Shown here one piece after another: positions 43,677 to 54,385 of a stretch of DNA of 64,000 bases. The first letter of the stretch is position 1, and each line of letters opens with the position of its first letter. The DNA is taken from positions 2,232,001 to 2,296,000 of the forward strand of contig NC_064215.1 of assembly GCF_023101765.2 (NCBI RefSeq). The letters are read 5' to 3'. A model generated the notes under the pieces. The model ran no database searches. It saw only the letters and a list, made by a program, of their open reading frames with translations, and was not told the origin of the DNA. The stretch comes from Spodoptera frugiperda. Taxonomy: Eukaryota > Arthropoda > Insecta > Lepidoptera > Noctuidae. A program made the translations under genes and the position numbers.

Positions 43677-45385
43677 TATATGTATTTTTTTATGAAAAAT
43701 TACATTTAATTACTAGGCCACACAGGTAGAAACATATAAAAGAGCTAGTATATCTTTAATATTATGTAAAATTATGTACTAATAGATACTAAGTGAAAAA
43801 CGTACCAGTTATTTATACATAATACAATGTTGCAGCGTTTATTATCAAACAGGTTGCAATTTGTAATAATATTGAGACAAATTCAACAACGGTAATTGTT
43901 AACCCTATACTGCTTAGGGCATAACTAGGTGGAGGTAGTATTTTAATTTCTTTATGCGAGCGAAAATTATAGTGCGTTTTAATGTGATACTTTTTATTCA
44001 ACTAGGCGTATTTTTAAAATGTTTATGGGAGTGAAAATTATAGTGCGTTAGATTTTTAAATTGAATGGTCAAAGGTTTACGTACCTTTTTAACTTTTAGG
44101 TTTATCTAGACCAGAAGCCCTAGACTAGACCAGACTAGGCTAGATTAGAAGAACGAGAAATATGGAAGTTTTCGGTAAAGTAATTTTACCTCTGTATTCT
44201 TTTGTTTGTTTAAATGTTTCTTCAAGGCGAATTAACTATGGTAAACATGTATTACAGAAAATCATTAATTCCTATCGCAGGAAATGAAATCATTATTACC
44301 TTTTTCCTAAACAACAAAACAGTTTCATTTCACATAACCCGAAAAACACAGCTTTCAAATTTCGTCAAAAGTGTAAATACGAAAATAATTATCCGAAATA
44401 ACACCACCATTCGTTTCGCTCGCCGTTAACCCTTACGATGCGGTAGTCATTTGCATAATTTTTTTCTTAAACGATTTTTTTTTTCTTTCGAGAGTCGACC
44501 GTGATTATTTTTATGCGAGCACAATGCGAAATTATAACAGTTACGCGTTCACATGTTAATCAGTTTTTTGTTCGTAACTTTTGTGCCTTTTATTTAAATC
44601 CGTTAAATTGTGTTGGCCTCATTTTAACAGATGTTTTTGACACAATAAATTGCGTTTTTTTATTTGGTTTATGTGCGTGTGGATGTAATACTATTTTGTA
44701 TTAGTGTGCAGTTAGTTATATTGTTGTAGTTATGTTCTGGATTGTAGGTACCGGTAAATTATAAAGATAATTTTGTGTGACTCACGTAATTTGTATGATA
44801 TTTTATTTGACTTGCATGTCTTAAGTCGTCCGATTTTCTGAGATTTTTGTTTTTCAAAAATGTTCTATAGTTATAATATATGGAACTACTAATCAAATAC
44901 TCAAACGCCACCCAATATCAAGACACTTTCAAGAGTAGTTTTGTCTCTACAAATAGTTTATAAAATATGTAATAGTGATAGGTATTTATGTACAAATTAG
45001 AATTGAGTAAGTTCAGTATTCCGAAGTAATTAAGCGACATAATATTTTGTTAAAAGCGACTTAAAAATAAATAAAATAGTGAGCGTTTTGTAGAATTAAC
45101 TTATATTGCTGTGACATGACGTTGAAACTGCAATAAAATACAAAGTTCGCTCGATCGATTTTGCAGGTGATAAATATATTTTTTTACCTTATTCAAGGCA
45201 TTTAATAAGTACGTATCGAAAGTGTATTAATAGCACTTAATAAAAATACAAGTAAAGTGTCGTGGACAGTTTAGAGGCTTCGTAATTACGACAATTATGT
45301 CAAACGTTGATCACTTGTAATGATAGGCAGTTGAATCGCTTTATTTGTGGCTTTTGTTTTGTTTTACTACATTACTGGTACAATG
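43677..45385. other. About 1.7 kb single-copy sequence
   Basis: Frames 44214-44429 and 44501-44704 show no domain. AAATTATAGTGCG is repeated at 43965 and 44035 with GAGCGAAAATTATAG / GAGTGAAAATTATAG. Nothing else was recognised. Confidence 0.35.
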
Positions 45386-45602
45386 TTTGACTGCCTAGCA
45401 AAGGTGGGATCTTAGTTTGGGCCATATATCTTCCAGTAGCTTCGATTTTTGAAAGTCTTAGTAAAAATACGGAGAGAGATACTTTATTAGCGGTAAATTA
45501 TTTGACTGCCTATCAAAGGTGGTTTCTAAGTTTGGGCCAAATATCGTTTCATGTTTGTCAAGTCTTAGTAAAAATAAAAATTCAAAAAAGAGATAAAGTC
45601 CC
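45386..45602 (+). repeat. Tandem duplication, period about 115 bp
   Basis: TTTGACTGCCTAGCAAAGGT at 45386 recurs as TTTGACTGCCTATCAAAGGT at 45501. Both units continue with TAGTTTGGGCCA / AAGTTTGGGCCA and AGTCTTAGTAAAAATA. They are diverged, so it is an older duplication. Confidence 0.85.
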
Positions 45603-45889
45603 TTACTTACCAATCGACAGAAAAAATCCAAATGATTTCGTGTTCTAATCTTTGAATCCAACCTGAGAGGATAAATGTTTAATATCTTCATCATCTCTGC
45701 CACCGAACATTCAACCAAAAATAATTAGCAACCTCCTTACTACAAAATAGTTCCTTTCAAAGAACAGGTTTCATTCATTCATCGCTGAGATTTTATTCAC
45801 ATTAACTGTATGCCACCGTTTCTAAACATTTTTGGAATTATAATATGAGTTATAGATATTGAAATATCAGACAATAATAATATTTATTT
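45603..45889. other. Single-copy sequence
   Basis: Nothing was recognised. Confidence 0.3.
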
Positions 45890-45899
45890 ACAAACATTC

Positions 45900-46146
45900 T
45901 TAGTGGCAGTGGGCCGGTCACATTTGTCGAAGAACCGATGACCGTTGGGGTAAACGTAGAGTGGAGACCGCGTCTAGGCAAGCGTAGTGTAGGGCACCCT
46001 CCAGCTAGGTGGAGTTACGATATCCACACGGTGGCGGTGGTTGGTAGTGGTTGGATGCATAAAGTTGAAGATTGAGCTCACTGGCGTGCCATCGGAGAGG
46101 CCTATGTCCAGTAGCAGTGGACAAGAATAGGCTGATGATGATGATG
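45900..46146 (+). mobile_element. 5'-truncated RTE-like retrotransposon, 3' end
   Basis: Translation gives WAGHI, then after a frame change EWRPRLGKRSVGHPPARWSY, GSGWM, and WRAIGEAYVQ...QWTRIG. I recognise this as the C-terminus of lepidopteran RTE-type endonuclease-reverse transcriptase. The frame is broken by a shift near 45957, a TGA in the codon after KVED, and a TAG before QWT. The tail is a GATGAT run. A perfect 10-base target duplication ACAAACATTC stands at 45890-45899 and 46147-46156, so both boundaries are certain. Confidence 0.9.
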
Positions 46147-46156
46147 ACAAACATTC

Positions 46157-47151
46157 ATATGAGAACTGAATACTTAATGCTATGTGATACTTTTTCTAGG
46201 ACGTGAACATATGTATTAATACCTTTATTATTAAGAGAACCTTCTCTCGTACATCTACACTAAAATAATGAAATTTATTTACTTAAAATATGATAAATAA
46301 AAAACATTTTAACATTTGAAACCGCGTCCTTTTAACATTACACATTCATCTCAAAAGATACAAGTCAAACAAAAACGAAACAGCACTGCATAGCTCTCAA
46401 AGCGACGTTATAAATTAAACTTATTATTTTCACCCACAAACAAAAGAAGTAGGTTGCTGTAATCCTTTAAGCGTCATACTTCTAAAGTAAATTTTCATAA
46501 CACGAAAACAAAACGAAATAAACTTAATAAAGTTTGGAGCGAGAAACTTTTAGAACCACTGTGCTTACCCTTTATTTAATCACTAGAATATTTATAAGAC
46601 GGACCGTCTGCAATTTGTCCCGTCTAAAAGGTAACGCATAAAAACTGGAATTCATTATCTGGTTTCGAATAAAAATAATGTAAGTAAAAAAAAAACGGGT
46701 AAAAATAAAATACCGTTCGCGGCGAAAGGGTTAAACGTCATTGAGTGTCGGTTTGTGATTTGTGGAAGACGTGTTCGTTAATTTGAAATTAGAATTCTTT
46801 AATTGAAATTTAGAATGTTTTTTGAATTTAGAACAAGTTTGAGTGATCATAATTTTGTGCTTAAACTTACTGTTTATATACTATGTAATAAACTACAATT
46901 TTATTGTAATATGTAATTATAAAGTGAGATGAAAGTGAAGATGCGGTGTCATTGTTGACCTGGAGATTAAGAGGACCGGTCAGTTCCTCAAGCATGAGGG
47001 CGTGGGTTTGAAGCCAGAGTGTGATTTTTTCCTAGTTATATGATGTAGTTTTTCATTTTATTTAGACTCTACTCATACGTATACTGTACAAATAAGGTAA
47101 AAGACAATGTGGTAAGGATATTTGGACTTATAAATTATTATTTTTTTTAAA
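46157..47151. other. Single-copy sequence
   Basis: An island near 46700-46740 (CGTTCGCGGCGAAAGGGTTA) and a tRNA-like GGTTTGAAGCC near 47006 were noted. Neither supports a gene. Confidence 0.35.
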
Positions 47152-47345
47152 TCATTGCCCCGTACTAGGAGTTTCTCCTGTGTCGTGGGTGTGTTTACAA
47201 ACATACAAATTCACATACACATGACACTTAGACCCGGAACAACAATTTGTGGATCACACAAAGAGTTGATCTGTGCGGGAATCGAATCCGCTACACGTTG
47301 CATGATAGCCGGTTGCCCAGCCTTCGCACTAACTGTATGTCGTCT
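47152..47345 (-). mobile_element. S3 SINE, longest copy
   Basis: On the plus strand it runs from ATTGCCCCGTACTAGGAG through TCGTGGGTGTGTTTACAAAC and GATCACACAAAGAGTTG to GCGGGAATCGAATCCGC, whose complement is a B box (GCGGATTCGATTCCCGC), ending near GTTGCCCAGCC. The A-box end is mutated. The 87-codon plus-strand frame across it is not a gene. Confidence 0.85.
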
Positions 47346-48635
47346 AAGTTTGGAATTGCCGGTAGTGATAAATGACCAACTCTTCTCCATAAAAAGTCCG
47401 AGCCTTTTAGTGGAATAGTTACAGGTTGACGATCATTTCAATTCTTTTGACTCTTCACAACGCATAATTAGAGTAAAACAATGCCACGACAAAATCAACC
47501 TACAAAACTAAATATCCAATCAATATAAACAAAATTTCCCTTGCACCCATAGAACGTATGAATCCAAGCATTGGCTGATTTGGTAAACACTTTCTTTTTC
47601 AAACATTTAAATAAAGAACATCGTTATTCTATTTGCCTAAGAAGGCATTTTAGCTCGTATATAAAGGCCCGCATATAAAATTGAACGCATTTTTAGTAAA
47701 CACGCCTTGTGAGGGGAGAGTGGGCGCGAGTGGCACAGAGGGTCGGAGTAATGGCTGCCGAATGTCGCGAGAATCCATTTTGTCCCCTCCCTACCCCCGT
47801 TTGGTGGTAAAGTCGCGTTAGCGGGTGTAGTGTAGGTAAAATTTTGCGTTATTTTGTAAAGCTGGTAAAAAAAGTACTGACTTTGTTTTTCTTAAAAATA
47901 CTTGGCAAATACTACGCATGAGGACCAAGTATATCATTATTAAACTGGTATATAGGTATTATTTTATTCCTTTTCTATAGAAAAGCGTAATATTATTGTA
48001 TAACGATTTCAAATTTTAATAATTTGTATTTATAATATTACTGTGTGTAATGATTCAATTTAGCACCTTTGTGTGCCTAGTGAAGTTCTAAGTTTGAAAG
48101 TAAATCATTAATTTTGTGTGCTTTTTCCATGTTCTTCTGAAAAACCAAACAATTAGCTTTTTCTATTTTATCTTAATACAGCAATGAAATAAACACTACG
48201 CTTTTACTATAAAAATGTACTCATATATTCAAAATTTACCAAATTCCAACACAAAACGTTAATCCACGACCACCATTCATCTAAAAACCTTACATATCCT
48301 ATAAAAGTGAAGTCGCTCTAAGTATTGGATGCGTGCTAACTGCTAACACGGGGGTAGGTAGAACAGAAATTATTTTTACTCTTCTTGCCGTCACTTGTTC
48401 GCTGTGCCCCTACCTCCTCTCTGATCGATATTCACGCCAAATCATAAATATTAGGGTGATGTGGACTTGTATGGTGCTCCGGATTTTATGTTTATGTATA
48501 GGTAGATATGAGACATCTACACATATAATAAATATGGAAATATGTATACGATTCGCTAAGTGATAAATTATGTTTATGTCTGCCAATAGGCTACAAAAGT
48601 AGGGCTATTCCATCCACCATATTTTGTTAAAAATA
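47346..48635. other. About 1.3 kb single-copy sequence with a GC-rich island
   Basis: 47705-47830 is GC-rich and G/C-skewed in blocks (GGGGAGAGTGGGCGCGAGTG, then TGTCCCCTCCCTACCCCCGT), next to AATGGCTGCCG. It could be a promoter-like or conserved non-coding segment. The 76-codon frame 48333-48563 is unsupported. Confidence 0.35.
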
Positions 48636-48649
48636 GAGACTAAAGCGAT

Positions 48650-48794
48650 CGGAGCTGTGGACTACCTAGCTGGTTACCGGTGTTCTGCCTCGAAGAGCTG
48701 GGGTAGGAATTTAGTTAGTAAGAGTCTGACTCTCCCTCTTGCCTCAATCTAGACGGGAGAAATTATTGGGTGATTTTCTTCAGTAAAGAAATAA
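48650..48794 (+). mobile_element. S1 SINE-like element with 14-bp TSD
   Basis: Flanks GAGACTAAAGCGAT (48636-48649) and GAGATTAGAGCGAT (48795-48808) match at 12 of 14 bases. The insert has the head CGGAGCTGTGGACTACCTAG, a diverged core and a TGATTTTCTTC tail. Confidence 0.85.
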
Positions 48795-48808
48795 GAGATT
48801 AGAGCGAT

Positions 48809-49482
48809 TAAAATAAAAAAAATCCTAAAGTGAAAAAAAACTTAGATTAAGCCAGCTTAGTTTGAGCCGGTACGTGTAGGTTTTTATGATACGTGGCGAA
48901 AGCCATGTCTCTCCCATACTCCAGTCAAGGCCTTGTGTCATCACTTATAATTTCAAAATTAAATTACCTACACAACATCCAAATATCTCTCACCAATCTC
49001 CTTTTAAAACACCAACGACATAAACACCAAACATCATCTTCAAACCTCTCGTCAAAAATAATCCCCGTCATTCTAAAAACTCACCCCCACAATTAGCATC
49101 CATTACATAACAATTAAAACACATAATGAACCTGTAATTAAAAACTATTAAGTCATTGTTACGTCACTTCGCTTCAAACCTCTATTATCTGTAATTAACA
49201 ATGCACTTGGGGACACAAAAAATGGCTCAGCAAGTCACCAGACGAAAATCTAAAAAAAAAAAACTTAATTGGCCCGACATTAATGTACTTTTAAGGAACT
49301 AAGCTGTCAAATTAAAAATGTTTTGAGGATTATTTTTTTCGCCCTATCATTTTTTAAAGTTTGGATACACTTACTTATATCTACGGGTTTACTTGCTGAT
49401 TTTAGGATCTACTTTTGAACTCTTTTGTTGTCATCTTTAGAATTTAATTTATTGAAAACTAGCTTAGAATAATCTGTACCCT
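48809..49482. other. Single-copy AT-rich sequence
   Basis: Nothing was recognised. The frame 48893-49096 is unsupported. Confidence 0.35.
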
Positions 49483-49607
49483 CACTACAAGTTTGGTTTA
49501 CGTTGAATGAAGATGGAACAAGAGCGCGTTCGGCGCGCTGATTAGCCTGTGCGAATTAACCAACCAATCAGAGACGCCGAACGCGATCTGATTTCGGTCT
49601 CGTTAAT
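49483..49607. mobile_element. T1-like palindromic MITE
   Basis: GCGCGTTCGGCG and CGCCGAACGCG are inverted around a 40-base centre. The outer arms (GTTTACGTTGAATGAAGAT and ATTTCGGTCTCGTTAATCGT) are weakly complementary. Layout resembles T1 at 25478-25613. Confidence 0.6.
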
Positions 49608-49611
49608 CGTA

Positions 49612-49966
49612 CCCACCCAAAACATAAATGTGAAAGGCTGCCAAGTTCGATAATATTGGAATGCTTCGCCTATAAAAGAAGTGAGATCTAAATAAGTACC
49701 AAGTTCCATACACAGACCTCAGTTAAAAATGATATAACAAGTTGGCAAGTTTTCACACACTTTGTTATAAACCTACTAAACGCAATGAGTCAAGTATATA
49801 ATTTTCTATTAAAACTTGCCAAGTTATATCATTTTTAACTGAGGTCTGTGTATGGAACTTGGTACTTATTTAGATCTCCAACACCATATTTATAGGCGAA
49901 GCATTCCGGACTACCTATTATCGAAGCTCTGGCAGCTCTTTCGAACAGCTTTATGTTTTGGGTGGG
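49612..49966. mobile_element. Foldback element, 355 bp
   Basis: The termini CCCACCCAAAACATAA and TTATGTTTTGGGTGGG are exact inverted repeats. The inner arms share about 55 bases with near identity, including TAAATAAGTACCAAGTTCCA and CAGACCTCAGTTAAAAATGA in opposite orientations. The outer parts of the arms carry small indels. No coding frame. It is directly next to the T1-like palindrome. Confidence 0.88.
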
Positions 49967-49989
49967 ATTTCATAAGAGTCTGACACTTT

Positions 49990-50555
49990 TTGTAAGGTTT
50001 ATTAATTTTCTTTATTATTTTACTTTACTTTGACTAAATACAAACCTTCGTAACGAATTTTAGGTCGGTACGACCATTGGAAGATATAGATAATTTTTTT
50101 GTTTTAGTTCCTTAGGGGTATGAATTTACACCTTCATTATTTTTAAAACCGACTCACACTTGGCCATTTTCAGATTTTTTCCTTTACCTTGACCTAAAGA
50201 CCTACCTCCATGCCAAATTTCAAGTCAATACGACCATTGGAAGTGGTCTATTTTGATGAGTGCACTTGGTGAGTCAGTCAGTCAGTCAGTCAGTGAGTGT
50301 ATAGTAAAAATAGCGATTTTCTGACGTCAATATCTCAAGATCTACAATAGGTACATTAATGAAATTTTGTATTTTAGATAAGTACTATAGATCTCGACAG
50401 ATACTAGAAATTTCATATGCGTAGATAAAATAGATTTTGAGTTATAGGTGGGTCGAACTTGGCCCGAAATGGTTCGTGTAATATAACCCACGGCCGGTGT
50501 GTCGGTTTTTTTGCTCGAACTTGGCGGACACACTGCCGTGTGTCTAGATAACAAA
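49990..50555 (+). repeat. Probable retroelement 3' region with (AGTC)n tract
   Basis: Two related halves carry TACGACCATTGGAAG (50076 and 50229), each after a CAAATTTCAAGTC / GAATTTTAGGTC word. GAGTCAGTCAGTCAGTCAGT lies at 50271. I recognise this layout from lepidopteran interspersed repeats, but cannot assign the clade. The 70-codon minus-strand frame 50342-50554 has no domain. Confidence 0.5.
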
Positions 50556-50645
50556 TTCGTATTAAGTTCTCTATAACTATAGCTTTTTAAATAATATATA
50601 TTATATTATATGTGTTTTTGATTGTATGCATTTCATCCAAATCTA

Positions 50646-50763
50646 ACTACCGTACTCAGAGACTAGTTACCCTAAGGATTAAACTATTCATTAGTAACGA
50701 TTTTGTATCGAAAACAATCGCTAAGGACTTGGTTAAGTAACCATTAGATAAGTCTGAGTTCGG
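50646..50763. mobile_element. M1 MITE
   Basis: CTACCGTACTCAGAGACTAG on the left, AACGATTTTGTATCGAAAAC in the centre and TAAGTCTGAGTTCGG on the right. The left arm is more decayed than the right. Confidence 0.75.
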
Positions 50764-51303
50764 TTTATTACACTAAATTAGTTTCAATTCTCAATTCAAA
50801 TCAGTAGTCTGAATTTCAATTAATTAAATCAACGCACAGACAAACAATCCTACCTTAAAATTAATCACATTAGTGAACAAACCCCAGTCGATTAGACCCA
50901 ATTAAATGGCGAACGTAATTTCCCATGTTATTGTTTCCTGATAAACTTTCTCTTGTAATAAAATTTCGTTTCCCTCAGGCCCTTGTTATGTCAGTGACAT
51001 CTTATTAAAATTCAGCCTAGGGCCAATCTGTGTTGCCTTCTTCGAATACAGTGGCGGCCGAGTGTAATGTATACTTTTAAAAAATAAATTATGCACTGTG
51101 GTTTCAGTTCGGCGACGCTAGGGGATGGTTCGATTGACGTTTTTTGGAAATGCCCTTAGGTATCTCATTAGGATATGATTTGTTAAGATTTGTCATTTAT
51201 TTTAGTATTAAGAAACAAAATTGTATATGTTTTAAATATTGAGTATAACTGAATACATCGCCATATAAATTAAAGCTCTTATGATTTCATTAGAGTTTTA
51301 CTG
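50764..51303. other. Single-copy sequence
   Basis: Nothing was recognised. Confidence 0.35.
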
Positions 51304-51465
51304 CACGGTTGGTGCTGTGGCTGGACAACCGACTGCCGCATATGATTCGATGGAACAACTCTTTGTGCAATCTACAAATTGTTGTTTCGGGTCTGGGTGT
51401 CAGGTGTATGTGAGCTTGTATGTTTGTAAATGTAGGAGAAACTCTTAGTGTGGGGCAACGATTAA
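51304..51465 (+). mobile_element. S3 SINE
   Basis: Head GCACGGTTGGTGCTGTGGCT, middle GAACAACTCTTTGTGCAATC and TTGTTTCGGGTCTGGGTGTC, end GGAGAAACTCTTAGTGTGGG. The B-box region is decayed (TATGATTCGATGG). Confidence 0.8.
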
Positions 51466-51864
51466 AAAAAATAGTAGCGAAGAGCTAAAACCACATCTTG
51501 GTCACCCATTAAAGGAATATAAAACTGTGGACATTTTATTGAAGTAATTGGGTTGAGTTATTAGTTTCACAATATTTATTGAATCCAACCAATTATTATC
51601 TAGCGAAAATTTCAAACTAAAACGAAGAAATTACAAATGATTAACTAAAAAGCTCTGATGATGAATGAAGATTTATTATGATTTTAATATCCATGGGGAT
51701 AACAGCGGGGTCTTTAAAGCAATCTTGTGGTGAAGTCCTCCGGGATCCGAGCGATATTTGATATTACTCGTTTTATGCAATATTGGTGATTGGTCTTTCA
51801 ACGTACTGGTTTTATTTAGTAGTATTATTGCAATTTGGTAGTATCCTGTATCAAAAATTTCTTC
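51466..51864. other. Single-copy sequence
   Basis: Nothing was recognised. Confidence 0.3.
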
Positions 51865-52635
51865 AATAGGGGTGATGGCGGGGTATGAAAATTAAGAAAT
51901 CTATTTAGTCCCTCAATTAGGTAATGAAAAAATATTAGACACGTATTTTTTTATTTTGTCATAATATAAGATAACTCTACTTGGATAAAAGTTTAGAAGT
52001 AGGAGCAAATGACTCAGTGATCAACTGGGCGGCAATAAACTGGGCCACGTGGACCAGTTGTACAAAATTAATTTGCTGTGGTTAAGTGGGCCGAAAGTAT
52101 CCAATACAGGCAGATACAGAGTGTTTCAGTAATTTCAAATATAATAAATATTTACTTTGTGGGTACCATTTTGTTTTACTTATATACAGTATCTACAGAC
52201 GTTACGAAAGTAAAGTGCGCTTTCTTCCTCTGTCTTGTGCGTTTCTTTTATTTTCCGGTCCATATTTTGTTCTCTGCGGACCACCGGTTATATATTAAAT
52301 ATTTATTATATTTGAAATTACTGAAACACTCTGTATCTGCCTGTATTGGATACTTTCGGCCCACTTAACCACAGCAAATTAAATAATAAAATCTTGTCCG
52401 CGAGACCAAAGGGCGTTCGGCCCAGTTGGCCACAAAAATAGTAGGCATAATTAATTTTGTACAACTGGTCCACGTGGCCCAGTTTATTGCCGCCCAGTTG
52501 ATCACTGAGTCGAGCAAATACGTTGTTTCTATGTATAAAACGTACCTACTTATAAATGACGTCGTGCGATATTTTAAATCAATATATCTTCGGAAGTATT
52601 TGTTTCCGTCAGAAAATAAAAAATACGTATCTAAT
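51865..52635 (+). repeat. Q dispersed repeat interrupted by a foldback insertion
   Basis: The left part 51865-52010 and right part 52520-52635 together reproduce the uninterrupted Q copy at 24383-24665 (GGGGTATGAAAATTAAG, GGTAATGAAAAAATATTAGA, then AATGACGTCGTGCGATATTT and AGAAAATAAAAAATACG). Confidence 0.85.
52011..52511. mobile_element. Foldback transposon, 501 bp, hAT-like, with 8-bp TSD
   Basis: The outer arms 52011-52072 and 52450-52511 are 62-base perfect inverted repeats starting GACTCAGTGATCAACTGGGC. Continuous with the left arm, 52072-52154 is again perfectly inverted at about 52296-52378. A segment of roughly 70 bases (about 52380-52449) is present only on the right. Target duplication GAGCAAAT stands at 52003-52010 and 52512-52519. 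Eight bases fit hAT elements, and CAGTG close to the end is hAT-like. Open frames inside are palindrome by-products. Confidence 0.93.
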
Positions 52636-53334
52636 GTTTTAAAATAATCTACAAGACGGACATTAAAATAAAAATTAGTCATCTAACCTAAAAATAAAAA
52701 CCGTGACTAATATTTTGAAACCCTGTGATAAAAATGTAGTGTGCTAAAGTGCTTACCTTTGTATACCAACCAAATTATAGTGTGTTCTATTTTCTGTCCC
52801 CCACTGTACAATGTCAACTTTAGACCAATTTTTACTATACCATTCCTCGCTTTATATTTCATTTCAATAAACGCAATGTTGATAAGTAGTCAGTCGTATA
52901 TTTTTTTTGCTTTTCCACCTTTCCCCTTATACAGCGGAAAATCATCTTTATAAATTTTCCATAAGGGTGAATGTCCCTTGTATGAGAAAGACGACAATTG
53001 TATTATACATTTTTCTAATAACGCGAGCGGGGGTGGGTCAGAGCAGGCAAAATTGGTTGTTATTTGAAAATAAATTTTATATGAGATGTTGTAGGTACCT
53101 TTTCTCTTTGTTTTCAAGTGTGCTTCTCTTTTGTTTCCAAATTATATTTTTTTGATGTGTTATTTTTTGTTTGGATAACTGATTTAATTGTTTGTTCGCT
53201 GTCTGTGTTTTTGTGTGTATGAGGCGATTAATTTTATCTTAAAAGTCTTAATCAAAGTGGCCTTAATCTATAAGCCTCTTTATATTTAACATTTCACTTT
53301 TCCTAAGGATGATAATTATACCAAAAAGATCTGA
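52636..53334. other. Single-copy sequence
   Basis: Several overlapping frames on both strands (52741-53155) have no recognisable domain and cover the same bases. No gene is claimed. Confidence 0.35.
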
Positions 53335-53402
53335 AATCTTCAAACAAAAAACAAACCGGTCGAATTGCGAACCTCCTCCTTTTGGGAAGTCGGTTAATAA
53401 AA
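53335..53402 (+). repeat. Dispersed repeat ending GAAGTCGGTTAATAA
   Basis: ACCGGTCGAATTGCGAACCT and TTTTGGGAAGTCGGTTAATA match the segment at 14208-14255. Confidence 0.55.
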
Positions 53403-54142
53403 CGAGGTTATTTCATGTGTAGAAATACATCTCAAATATACATATAGTAAGTTTGTCGATTAGTAAGTTTTTTATCTATAGATAAGTTCTGAAGAACTAT
53501 TAATAAACGAATCTGTACAAATTAATGTTAAAGGCAATAATTTTAATACCTACTTGAATTTTGCTAATATTTTGTGAATTTATGTATATGTTTGTTACTC
53601 AGTCACATTAAAACTGCGGAAGGAATTGGGATGCAATTCGAACAGGTGTAAATAGATTACTGTCTGGACTAGAATAATACATAGGCATTTTTATCCTACT
53701 CTTACCCCAGTGAAGCTGCAGACAGAAGCTATAGTTTACTATAAAAATTACTTCAAACACACTTACATTTTCAGAACAGCAACATCTTAATCAATTCCTA
53801 TTTCCAGAGCCTACATAAGAATTCCCCATAAACAAAGCTACTTATACTCCTTATACCATGGACAGTTTTGGCACACATCTGTAGGGGAGGTAAAATACCA
53901 TTAATAACAGGATTAAAGGGACGTAGAGAAAGAATAAATTGGGAAGAAACCGCCTGAGGGGGGGCGAGATTTATCGAATACTTAGCATAAGTTTGGTGAT
54001 GCGTTCTTTCATTAATTTTTCATTGGTTCGTGGTTGCTATTTTTTTAGTATAAGATCGTAATCTGATTAGGGAAATTGGGGAATTTGCCTTAGGTTATAG
54101 ATAGGGATATAATGGACTATTTTTGTGTGAATCAAATAGTAC
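53403..54142. other. Single-copy sequence with a Helitron-like scrap
   Basis: GTGAAGCTGCAGACAGAAGC TATAG at 53712-53736 resembles a degraded Helitron 3' end, but the rest is not recognisable. No gene was seen. Confidence 0.3.
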
Positions 54143-54385
54143 ACATAGCTTAGCACTGGTGGAAACAGACTCAGCTAAGACATGTTTTTTATATGGAAAG
54201 ATGCGAATTATGGATGCGTACTATGGATGGCTTCCCTACTATCGATACATTGCAAACTCGAGCTGCGCATCTTCCTCGCACAGCTACATAGCTTAGTATC
54301 TAGTGGAAACGGTCACATTTCACAGCTTAGCTATTACATCTTTGTAGCATAGCTTCATAGCACATCTCATCTTTTATTTAAAAAC
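54143..54385 (-). mobile_element. G1 MITE
   Basis: Plus-strand words CTTCCCTACTATCGATACAT, GCGCATCTTCCTCGCACAGC and TAGCTTCATAGCACATCTC are the complement of the 41505-41758 copy. CACTGGTGGAAAC and CTAGTGGAAACGG occur at both halves. Confidence 0.75.

Noticed and set aside
46940..47030. tRNA-like B box GGTTTGAAGCC
   Set aside because: No A box at the right distance and no similarity to the SINE families here.
47155..47418. 87-codon open frame
   Set aside because: It is translated S3 SINE sequence.
52078..52682. Four overlapping open frames of 70-105 codons on both strands
   Set aside because: They are mirror images created by the palindromic foldback element. Perfect inverted repeats produce matching frames on both strands.
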